This document shows, one piece after another, positions 1 to 4,561 of a stretch of 7,917 nt of DNA; within the stretch, counting starts at the first letter, position 1, and each line of letters begins with the position of its first letter. This stretch comes from Deltaproteobacteria bacterium (lineage in GTDB: Bacteria > Desulfobacterota > DSM-4660 > Desulfatiglandales > B25-G16). The DNA lies in contig JAFDHR010000144.1 of the NCBI GenBank assembly GCA_019308645.1, positions 1 to 7,917 of the forward strand. Direction: 5' to 3'. The translations under genes and the position numbers were made by a program. Under the pieces are notes generated by a model. The model had not been told where the DNA came from. It saw only the letters and a program-made list of their open reading frames with translations, and searched no databases.

Positions 1-493
1 TCTGAGTATTACTGAGATGGGTGCGGCCACAAGGAGAGCAGAGAAGTGCCTCGGAACACATTTCCTGATCCCGGCAGCACTCACCCCCCTCGTTGAGATA
101 GTCAGGGGCATGGAGACCTCTGATGGAACACAGGATACTGTTATCTCATTTCTTACTAAATGTGGGAAAGAAACAGTTGCTGTTATGGATTCCCCCGGCT
201 TTGTTATCAACCGTCTTTATCTCCCCATGGTAAATGAGGCATTCTTTGTCCTGGAAGCCTCTCTTGCAAGTGCGGAGGAGATTGATAGAAGCTGTGTTAA
301 AGGTCTTGGATTTCCTTTAGGCCCACTTGGTGCAGCCGATGCCTTTGGACTTGACATTCTCCTTGCGTGCATGAGGAGCTTTCAGAAAGAACTTGGTGAA
401 AAATACCGACCTGCCCCGCTTCTCGTTAAATTAGTTAAGGCGGGAAGATTGGGTAGAAAGACAGGTCAAGGGGTGTATAATTATAGGAAATAA
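1..493 (+). CDS. 3-hydroxyacyl-CoA dehydrogenase, C-terminal part (5' end outside window)
   Basis: NAD-dependent 3-hydroxyacyl-CoA (3-hydroxybutyryl-CoA type) dehydrogenase, a cytoplasmic enzyme interconverting 3-hydroxyacyl-CoA and 3-ketoacyl-CoA in beta-oxidation or butyrate-type metabolism. The frame is open to the left edge (LSITEMGAAT before and across the ATG at 17), so that ATG is internal and the Rossmann NAD domain lies upstream. Visible are the end of the NAD domain with the catalytic His (codon 59-61) in a variant HFLIP motif, the Glu of LVEIV, the substrate-side Asn of PGFVINRLYLP, and the C-terminal dimerisation domain with GFPLGPLGAADAFGLD and the ending AGRLGRKTGQGVYNY, typical of the family C-terminus. 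The usual HFFNP motif reads HFLIP, losing the conserved Asn. Family assignment is sure; the exact substrate (hbd-, paaH- or fadB2-like) cannot be told. It has no evident link to the secretion genes. Confidence 0.93.
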   Translation, partial: LSITEMGAATRRAEKCLGTHFLIPAALTPLVEIVRGMETSDGTQDTVISFLTKCGKETVAVMDSPGFVINRLYLPMVNEAFFVLEASLASAEEIDRSCVKGLGFPLGPLGAADAFGLDILLACMRSFQKELGEKYRPAPLLVKLVKAGRLGRKTGQGVYNYRK

Positions 494-528
494 GAGTCAA
501 TAAAATATCTGAACCATTCCTATGATGA

Positions 529-565
529 GAAAAGCCGATTTTAAAACGATTTTCTTGGCTTTTTC
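529..565. terminator. Candidate bidirectional terminator between convergent genes
   Basis: AAAAGCC (530-536) and GGCTTTT (557-563) form a 7-bp stem around a 20-nt AT-rich loop, flanked by A-runs on the left and T-runs on the right, so it reads as a stem plus U-tract on both strands. It sits between the dehydrogenase stop and the stop of the convergent membrane-protein gene, overlapping the latter's last codon by about one base. The long loop makes it weaker than a textbook terminator. Confidence 0.45.
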
Positions 566-1067
566 ATGATGCTTTTCTCCTCTTATTTGTGATTAATAAT
601 ATAAAATACGCTATTACCGTACCCAAAACAATAGCAATCAAATCTGCGATATCAAAAGTTCCCAAGCTGAAATAGTTGTCTATATTTTCAAGGAATGGTA
701 TCCCCTTAAACCAGGTGGGGATTATTTTTAATGGCATCGCATTATATTTTTGCAATAGCTCAAATAACAAGTCAAGAGATAGCCAGCTTATGGAGATGAT
801 AAGGGAGCCTTTTTTTTGGCAAGAGAGAATACCTGCTGTAAGCAAGATAAACGAAAATACATGAAGAAAGTCAGGCAAGCTATTTCCCAGGACACCAAAT
901 GCATTTGGAAAGGTGTTATAAAGGCTTATATTAATCTTGCTAAAATAGATAAAATAGGTTGCCTCTGGAGGTCTGTCAATTAGATATACCAGGGCGCCAA
1001 GGGATAATCCAGCTACCCCAATCAATATTTGGAGGCCATTTATGTTATTATTTTGAATCCTCGGCAC
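564..1067 (-). CDS. VanZ-like small integral membrane protein
   Basis: A 167-residue protein with four hydrophobic segments, roughly residues 12-30, 66-82, 87-105 and 140-160, joined by short loops. The pattern LPDFLHVFSF at about 64-73, the acidic/Gln helix LLFELLQKY, and DIADLIAIVLG before the last membrane segment match the VanZ-like layout (Asp-His in an early helix, Glu-x-x-Gln, then Asp near a C-terminal helix). The function of most VanZ-like proteins is unknown; the name comes from a teicoplanin-resistance accessory protein, and no resistance role should be read into it here. The start is a GTG at 1065-1067 with no clear ribosome binding site, so it could lie elsewhere, for example at a TTG near residue 15. 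It is transcribed alone, converging on the dehydrogenase gene and divergent from the gsp operon. No signal peptide is seen. Confidence 0.6.
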   Translation of the reverse strand: MPRIQNNNINGLQILIGVAGLSLGALVYLIDRPPEATYFIYFSKINISLYNTFPNAFGVLGNSLPDFLHVFSFILLTAGILSCQKKGSLIISISWLSLDLLFELLQKYNAMPLKIIPTWFKGIPFLENIDNYFSLGTFDIADLIAIVLGTVIAYFILLITNKRRKAS

Positions 1068-1082
1068 GCGTGTAATCTATCT

Positions 1083-1109
1083 AGTAGATAAATATTATTT
1101 GTATCTACT
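1083..1109. promoter_or_regulatory. Perfect 8-bp inverted repeat upstream of the VanZ-like gene
   Basis: AGTAGATA (1083-1090) and TATCTACT (1102-1109) are perfect inverted repeats around an 11-nt AT-rich centre. They lie 16-42 bases upstream of the minus-strand start codon, where an operator or 5'-UTR hairpin would sit. There is no T-run, so a terminator is unlikely. Function is inferred from position only. Confidence 0.35.
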
Positions 1110-1121
1110 CAGGTATCTTGC

Positions 1122-1145
1122 CACCAAGACACCAAGACACTAAGA
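1122..1145. repeat. Three tandem copies of CACCAAGA
   Basis: CACCAAGA at 1122-1129 and 1130-1137 is followed by CACTAAGA at 1138-1145. This resembles short tandem repeats commonly seen in intergenic regions of environmental genomes (that comparison is from memory). It is not part of a gene and no function is apparent. Confidence 0.75.
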
Positions 1146-1240
1146 TTATAGAATAATTCTTCAGTATAGCCTTTTTTAATCTCGATAACTCGGGATTGAA
1201 ATTAGTGAGAAAACTCCGTTATTCAATTTATATTTATCTT

Positions 1241-1299
1241 CCCCGCCTGCCGTCCGTCTGGCAGGTCTTTGGGTCCCCGCCTGCCGGATGGCGGGCAGG
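1241..1299. repeat. Pair of GC-rich hairpins (REP-like)
   Basis: The block CCCCGCCTGCC occurs at 1241-1251 and again at 1275-1285, 34 nt apart. Each copy begins a hairpin with the same 6-bp stem CCTGCC/GGCAGG (1246-1251 with 1260-1265; 1280-1285 with 1294-1299) and an 8-nt loop of different sequence. The identical stems with unlike loops suggest a dispersed palindromic element of REP type. The GC content is far above that of the flanks. Confidence 0.7.
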
Positions 1300-1493
1300 T
1301 TTGTGGTGGCTGAATACTATTATTTTAATAAAACAAAAGGACATTTGCAATATGTTTTTATCCTGTCTATATTCTCTCTGTTCAAGCTTCCTCCGTCATT
1401 GTAAGCTCAGAGACATATGTAGTAAGAAAATTGATAATATGCTGAAAGTCATAGTATAAACAAGGGATTAACATGCATTTTACAGGCACTGAG

Positions 1494-1521
1494 TTGATAA
1501 AAAAATAGGCATCTTTAAAAT
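1494..1521 (+). promoter_or_regulatory. Candidate sigma-70-type promoter for the gsp operon
   Basis: TTGATA (1494-1499), a 16-nt spacer and TAAAAT (1516-1521) give near-consensus -35 and -10 boxes about 42 bases before the gspF start codon. The surrounding sequence is very AT-rich, so chance matches are likely. No other boxes of similar quality were seen close to gspF. Confidence 0.35.
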
Positions 1522-1563
1522 ATTTATGTTATAAATGAAACTAACTCATTATAGTCTTACATT

Positions 1564-2756
1564 ATGCCAGTTTATGAATATGCAGGACTTGATAGCTCTG
1601 GGAAAACCCTGAAGGGAATCCTTGATGCAGATAGCACAGTGGCAGCCCGCCAGAAGCTCAGGGCCTCAGGCGTCTTTCCGGTTGAGGTGAAAGAGACACT
1701 TTCCCGACCCAAAGGCGGACCTTCAGATACTCTTTCTCTCTTTGCTTTTTTCCAGCGTGTTAAGCTACTTTATTGGGCGCAGGGGTTCCCCTTGTTGCGT
1801 CTTTGGATTCTCTCATATCACAGAAATCCAATCCCCTTCTTAGAAAAATTATTGCCCAGGTAAAGGAATCCGTCAACCAGGGTAACAGCATGGCCTTCTC
1901 TCTATCGCAACATCCAAAAATATTTTCGAATTTTTACATTAATATGGTTCGCTCTGGCGAAGCTTCAGGATCTCTTGATGTGGTTTTGGCTCATCTGGCA
2001 GAATTTGGTGAGAATCAAGAGGTATTGAGAGGGCGGTTTAAAGCGGCCCTTGCGTATCCAGTATTTATGTCCTTAATTGGAACCGCTGTCCTGTTTTTCC
2101 TTATAACCTTCATTGTGCCTAATATAACAAAGATTTTTATAGAGATGCATCACACGCTTCCTTTGCCTACAATAATACTCATAAACGTAAGTAATTTTTT
2201 GCTCTCTTTCTGGTGGGTTATTTTACTGGCTATGTTTGGTGGTATTATCCTAATAAAATATAGTAAAAAAAGGCCGGGTGTTCATTACATGTGGGATAAA
2301 TTCAAACTTCGTATTCCTGTTCTTGGCCCTATGAATCAACAAATTGCCCTTGCTCGATTTGGAAGGACATTAGGCAGCCTTCTCCAAAGCGGTGTATCTC
2401 TCTTATCCGCCCTGCAGATAGCGCGAAACATTGTTAATAATGTGCTGATTGCCGAGGTTCTTGATAAGGCGGAGGATGAGATTCGGGCTGGTAAAAGTTT
2501 GGCCGGGTCTCTTTCGCAAAGCCGTTGGGTTTCCTCTATGGTTGTACAAATGATATCTGTAGGCGAGCAAAGCGGGGAACTGGAAACCATGCTTAATAAG
2601 ATTGCAGACACCTATGAAAGAGAGATGGAATCGCGCATCATGGCATTGACTTCAATGCTCGAGCCAGTTATGATTTTGATAATGGGCTTAATTGTTGGAT
2701 TTGTTGTTATTTCTATATTGCTCCCCATTTTTGAAATGAACCAGATGATCGGCTAA
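1564..2756 (+). pseudogene. gspF: Type II secretion inner-membrane platform protein GspF, broken by a frameshifting deletion
   Basis: GspF is the polytopic inner-membrane platform protein that couples the GspE ATPase to pseudopilus assembly. The N-terminus MPVYEYAGLDSSGKTLKGI through FFQRV (residues 1-66, ending at 1761) is in one frame. The rest, from ATLLGAGVPL at 1764 to the conserved end LLPIFEMNQM, is in another. Two T2SF repeats are clear: MVRSGEASGSLDVVL in the first and MISVGEQSGELETML in the second, each followed by membrane helices. At the junction about 11-12 residues are missing, namely the family's conserved stretch ending in T-R-Q-L just before ATLL, with a remainder that shifts frame (about 34 nt in all). 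As written, translation would stop at 1863 after 99 residues. With the gap restored the length would be about 408, normal for GspF. A true deletion and an assembly error cannot be distinguished here. No good ribosome binding site precedes the ATG. Confidence 0.9.
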
Positions 2757-2768
2757 AAAGTCTGAATT

Positions 2769-2773
2769 GGAGG
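2769..2773 (+). promoter_or_regulatory. Ribosome binding site of gspG
   Basis: GGAGG lies four bases before the ATG at 2778. It is one of only two strong Shine-Dalgarno sites in the operon, the other being before gspK. Both belong to genes whose starts are not overlaid by the short repeats. Confidence 0.75.
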
Positions 2774-2777
2774 CATT

Positions 2778-3224
2778 ATGATACGATGTAGATTTGCTGA
2801 TAGAAGGGGTTTTACCCTGATAGAAATCATGGTGGTTATGGTTATTCTTGGTATTTTGGCCGGACTCATTATTCCGAGAATAATGGGCAGGCCCGAAGAA
2901 GCTCGGCGTACTAAGGCCCGGATTCAGATTGAGAGCATTGAGACCGCACTTAAATTGTACAAGTTGGATAACGGCTCCTATCCTACTACTGAACAGGGAC
3001 TACAGGCCCTTGTAGAGCTCCCTTCTGTAGGGAAACTTGCCAGTGCCTGGAGAGAGGGAGGATACCTTGAAAAAGGAAGGGTCCCAAAAGATCCATGGGA
3101 CAGCGAATATATTTACCTTTGTCCCGGCATCCATGGCGATTTCGACCTTGTATCGTATGGAGCTGATGGAGAGGCAGGTGGTGAAGGTAAAGATGCTGAT
3201 ATTAACAACTGGGAACTGGAATAG
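2778..3224 (+). CDS. gspG: Type II secretion major pseudopilin GspG
   Basis: GspG is the major pseudopilin that polymerises into the periplasmic pseudopilus after cleavage and N-methylation by the prepilin peptidase GspO. The 11-residue basic leader MIRCRFADRRG ends at the cleavage site, followed by FTLIE with the conserved Glu at +5 and a hydrophobic helix to about residue 33. The globular domain has the family hallmarks YPTTEQGLQALVE (68-80), KDPWDSEYIY (104-113) and the calcium-binding loop YGADGEAGGEGKDADINNW (127-145). The 148-residue length is normal. The ATG follows GGAGG closely, so the start is secure. It lies 21 bases after gspF and is followed by a hairpin and a 9-nt repeat tract. 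Nothing in it looks damaged, and it is the best-supported gene in the window. Confidence 0.97.
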   Translation: MIRCRFADRRGFTLIEIMVVMVILGILAGLIIPRIMGRPEEARRTKARIQIESIETALKLYKLDNGSYPTTEQGLQALVELPSVGKLASAWREGGYLEKGRVPKDPWDSEYIYLCPGIHGDFDLVSYGADGEAGGEGKDADINNWELE

Positions 3225-3226
3225 TT

Positions 3227-3250
3227 TGTTTCCTTCAGGAAACAGTTTTT
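3227..3250 (+). terminator. Hairpin with T-run just after gspG (possible attenuator)
   Basis: TGTTTCC (3227-3233) pairs with GGAAACA (3238-3244) around a TTCA loop, followed by GTTTTT. It starts three bases after the gspG stop. As a short AT-rich stem it would be a weak terminator, suited to making the major pseudopilin in excess over the minor ones downstream. That role is inference. Confidence 0.45.
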
Positions 3251-3282
3251 GTGTTACTTGGGTTTGTTGAGTTTGTTGTGTT
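3247..3282 (-). repeat. Family A 9-nt repeat, GT-rich orientation, four units after gspG
   Basis: Four 9-nt units: TTTTGTGTT, ACTTGGGTT, TGTTGAGTT and TGTTGTGTT. Their reverse complements match the consensus AACNCAAYA seen at gsp start codons. By eye, the reverse complement of this tract agrees at 31 of 36 positions with the gspJ leader tract (4526-4561), with the second unit identical. The first unit overlaps the T-run of the gspG hairpin. The tract lies in the 198-base gspG-gspH gap, whose remaining middle (3283-3407) shows nothing recognisable. Confidence 0.85.
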
Positions 3283-3407
3283 AAAATAACTATCGAGTTG
3301 CCATTTGCGGGTCTAATCTGAACTCATTTATGACCAAAATAGAAATTTCTGTACAATAAGCTCGACTAACCAGTAAAAAGTCTTTTCCGAGAACATTAAG
3401 CTTAAGG

Positions 3408-3443
3408 AACCCAATAAACACAATGAACCAAACAAACACCACA
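3408..3443 (+). repeat. Family A 9-nt repeat, CA-rich orientation, four units spanning the gspH start
   Basis: Units AACCCAATA (3408-3416), AACACAATG (3417-3425), AACCAAACA (3426-3434) and AACACCACA (3435-3443). The ATG closing the second unit is the gspH start codon, and the following units encode its leader. A weak TAAGGA (3403-3408) is the only Shine-Dalgarno-like match and lies 14 bases upstream of the ATG, too far to be optimal. Confidence 0.88.
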
Positions 3444-3932
3444 AAAGGCTATACCCTCATTGAGCTGACAGTAGTGGTTTTCTTGGTTGGTGTGATGCTT
3501 GCTGTGAGTATCCCCAGGTTTCGATATTCATTAATAACAGATAATCTCAAATCTACGACACGGAGGATGGTTGGCCTTATAAAGGGTCTCAGAAACGAGG
3601 CGATTAGAAAGCAAAAGATTTATCTTCTCCATTTTGATATCGGATCAAATCAACTTTGGATTGACTCTGAGGCCACAACTAAAGAAGAACGTGAGATGGC
3701 TCAGGAAAGGGCCTTCCATTTGCCCTCGAATGTTCAGATTATGGATATTTGGACAAAAGGAAAGGGAAAGAGAGTAGATGGAGAGGTAGCTATCAGGTTT
3801 AGCAAGAAAGGGTATGTCGAGCAGACAGTAATCCATCTTGGGGCAGAGGACGGCAGGGAATTTACTCTCCTCTTAAATCCTTTTCTTGCAGAGATAAAGA
3901 GCTACGATAAATATGTGGATATTTATAAGTGA
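3423..3932 (+). CDS. gspH: Type II secretion minor pseudopilin GspH
   Basis: GspH is a minor pseudopilin of the pseudopilus, joining the GspI-J-K tip to the GspG shaft. The leader MNQTNTTKG (9 residues) is followed by YTLIE with the +5 Glu and a hydrophobic helix to about residue 31, then SIPRFRYS and an amphipathic segment RRMVGLIKGLRNEAIRKQ. This layout and the beta-rich C-terminal part with FSKKGYVEQTVIHL are typical of GspH. At 169 residues the length is normal. The start codon and leader are made of 9-nt repeat units, and the leader holds only one basic residue. The last codon and stop (AAG TGA) coincide with the beginning of a family B repeat, and the gene end overlaps the earliest possible gspI start by 20 bases. 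The sequence is weakly conserved in this family, so the subunit letter rests partly on gene order. Confidence 0.88.
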   Translation: MNQTNTTKGYTLIELTVVVFLVGVMLAVSIPRFRYSLITDNLKSTTRRMVGLIKGLRNEAIRKQKIYLLHFDIGSNQLWIDSEATTKEEREMAQERAFHLPSNVQIMDIWTKGKGKRVDGEVAIRFSKKGYVEQTVIHLGAEDGREFTLLLNPFLAEIKSYDKYVDIYK

Positions 3933-4449
3933 ACTAAAGTACTTAAAGTTAAAAGTGTCTAAAATTAAAGAAAGTTCTAAACAAGTGAAACAAATCGAAC
4001 CAATTCAACCAATAAAGCAAAGGGGACATTCTATAACTTTAGGCACTTATAACTTAAGTCACTTCCGGTCAGGTTTCACCCTCCTTGAAGTGATGATTGC
4101 CATTGCTATTATTGCAATCACCTTAGTGGCTGTTTTTGGGTCACAGTCTCAAAGCCTCTCACTTGCCAATGAGGCCAAATTCAGTACAAGCGCTGCTCTC
4201 CTGGCCCAGAGCAAGATGGCTGAAATTGAGGCAGTAAATCCTGAGGATCTGGCCTCAGATTCTGGTGATTTTGGAGAGAATTTTCCAAATTATCACTGGA
4301 ACTTCACAGTGAGCGATGTTTCATTTATTGGTATAGATGAGGTTTTGGACTATCTCAAACGAATTGACCTGAATGTTTTCTATGGCGAAGACAGCCAGTA
4401 TCAATACGGTCTCAGGCTCTATCGGTTTGTGCCCAAAACCAAAAGTTAA
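3913..4449 (+). CDS. gspI: Type II secretion minor pseudopilin GspI with repeat-built long leader
   Basis: GspI is a minor pseudopilin that nucleates the pseudopilus tip with GspJ and GspK. The mature part begins FTLLE (+5 Glu), followed by a hydrophobic helix, LLAQSKMAEIE and GDFGENFPNYHW, which are characteristic of GspI. Leaders of this family are usually about 6-15 residues, but here the in-frame starts are ATG 3913 (54-residue leader), GTG 3955 (40) or GTG 3985 (30). None has a convincing ribosome binding site, and no nearer start exists before the cleavage site. Nearly all of the leader from 3927 to 4064 is repeat DNA: family B forward, family A, then family B reversed. The mature sequence looks intact, so the oddity is confined to the 5' end. 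The listed start is the furthest possible and is uncertain; the identity is firm. Confidence 0.85.
   Translation: MWIFISELKYLKLKVSKIKESSKQVKQIEPIQPIKQRGHSITLGTYNLSHFRSGFTLLEVMIAIAIIAITLVAVFGSQSQSLSLANEAKFSTSAALLAQSKMAEIEAVNPEDLASDSGDFGENFPNYHWNFTVSDVSFIGIDEVLDYLKRIDLNVFYGEDSQYQYGLRLYRFVPKTKS
3927..3961 (+). repeat. Family B repeat at the gspH/gspI junction
   Basis: AAGTGAACTA (3927-3936), AAGTACTTA (3937-3945), a short AAGTTAA and AAGTGTCTA (3953-3961). The same first and last units recur in tandem at 4449-4486. The gspH stop codon TGA lies within the first unit, and the tract is read through as the gspI leader if translation starts at 3913. Confidence 0.82.
3989..4024 (+). repeat. Degenerate family A 9-nt repeat inside the gspI leader
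   Basis: AACAAATCG, AACCAATTC, AACCAATAA and AGCAAAGGG follow each other with a 9-nt period. They are more diverged than the copies at gspH and gspJ but keep the AAC-C-AAT core. In the gspI frame they encode a repeated x-Pro-Ile pattern (EPIQPI). Confidence 0.6.
4036..4064 (-). repeat. Family B repeat in reverse orientation inside the gspI leader
   Basis: Read on the minus strand this is AAGTGACTTA, AGTTAT and AAGTGCCTAAAGT, a variant of the family B units. With 3927-3961 it forms an inverted pair enclosing the family A tract, which could fold as a large hairpin over all candidate gspI starts downstream of 3913. It ends only ten bases before the cleavage-site Phe codon (FTLLE). Confidence 0.7.
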
Positions 4450-4486
4450 AGTGAACTCAAGTGTCTAAAGTGAACTAAAGTGTCTA
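4449..4486 (+). repeat. Family B repeat, two tandem 19-nt copies between gspI and gspJ
   Basis: AAGTGAACTC plus AAGTGTCTA, then AAGTGAACTA plus AAGTGTCTA, giving two 19-nt periods that differ at one base. It begins on the last base of the gspI stop codon, and a partial AAGTTA precedes it (4443-4448). This is the cleanest copy of the family in the window. Confidence 0.9.
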
Positions 4487-4492
4487 AAATTT

Positions 4493-4500
4493 GAAGAGGA
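4493..4500 (+). promoter_or_regulatory. Displaced Shine-Dalgarno sequence of gspJ
   Basis: GAAGAGGA is a good ribosome-binding match but lies 22 bases before the gspJ ATG, well beyond the usual 5-10. The intervening bases are largely the first family A units (from 4508). The arrangement looks as if repeat DNA was placed between an older ribosome binding site and the gene; that history is inference. Confidence 0.5.
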
Positions 4501-4507
4501 AATTCTT

Positions 4508-4561
4508 AACCCAGCAAACACAATGAACCCAACAAACTCAACAAACACAAGTAACCCAAGT
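4508..4561 (+). repeat. Family A 9-nt repeat, six units spanning the gspJ start
   Basis: Units AACCCAGCA (4508), AACACAATG (4517), AACCCAACA (4526), AACTCAACA (4535), AACACAAGT (4544) and AACCCAAGT (4553) abut without a break. The start codon is the last triplet of the second unit, exactly as in gspH. The four following units are the leader codons up to the cleavage Gly. This is the longest family A tract in the window. Confidence 0.92.

Larger units (their letters stand above)
1068..1563. other. Gene-free region between divergent VanZ-like gene and gsp operon
   Basis: These 496 bases hold no convincing gene. They contain a perfect inverted repeat next to the VanZ-like gene (1083-1109), a three-copy 8-nt repeat (1122-1145), two GC-rich hairpins (1241-1299) that contrast sharply with their AT-rich surroundings, and a candidate promoter for gspF (1494-1521). 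An open frame at 1196-1459 crosses the hairpins and looks spurious. No tRNA, riboswitch or coding remnant of gspC, gspD or gspE is recognisable. Confidence 0.7.

Noticed and set aside
676..864. Open frame of 62 codons on the + strand
   Set aside because: It lies entirely antisense to the VanZ-like gene, whose membrane pattern is convincing.
1196..1459. Open frame of 87 codons upstream of gspF
   Set aside because: It has no ribosome binding site, runs through both GC-rich hairpins, gives a composition unlike its neighbours, and matches no family I know. It is best explained as chance.
1484..1499. Sigma-54 promoter from AGGCAC...TTGATA before gspF
   Set aside because: The spacing between the GG and the expected GC element is off by one, and GA stands in place of GC.
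1745..1766. Programmed ribosomal frameshifting in gspF at the T-rich run
   Set aside because: The run of T lies upstream of FFQRV, which is still in the correct frame, and about 11-12 conserved residues are missing at the break. Slippage cannot restore them.
2336..2611. Minus-strand open frame of 91 codons inside gspF
   Set aside because: It is a shadow of the conserved second GspF repeat, with no independent support.
3247..3443. CRISPR-like array from regularly spaced short repeats
   Set aside because: The units are 9 nt, directly tandem without spacers, and change orientation. No cas gene is present.
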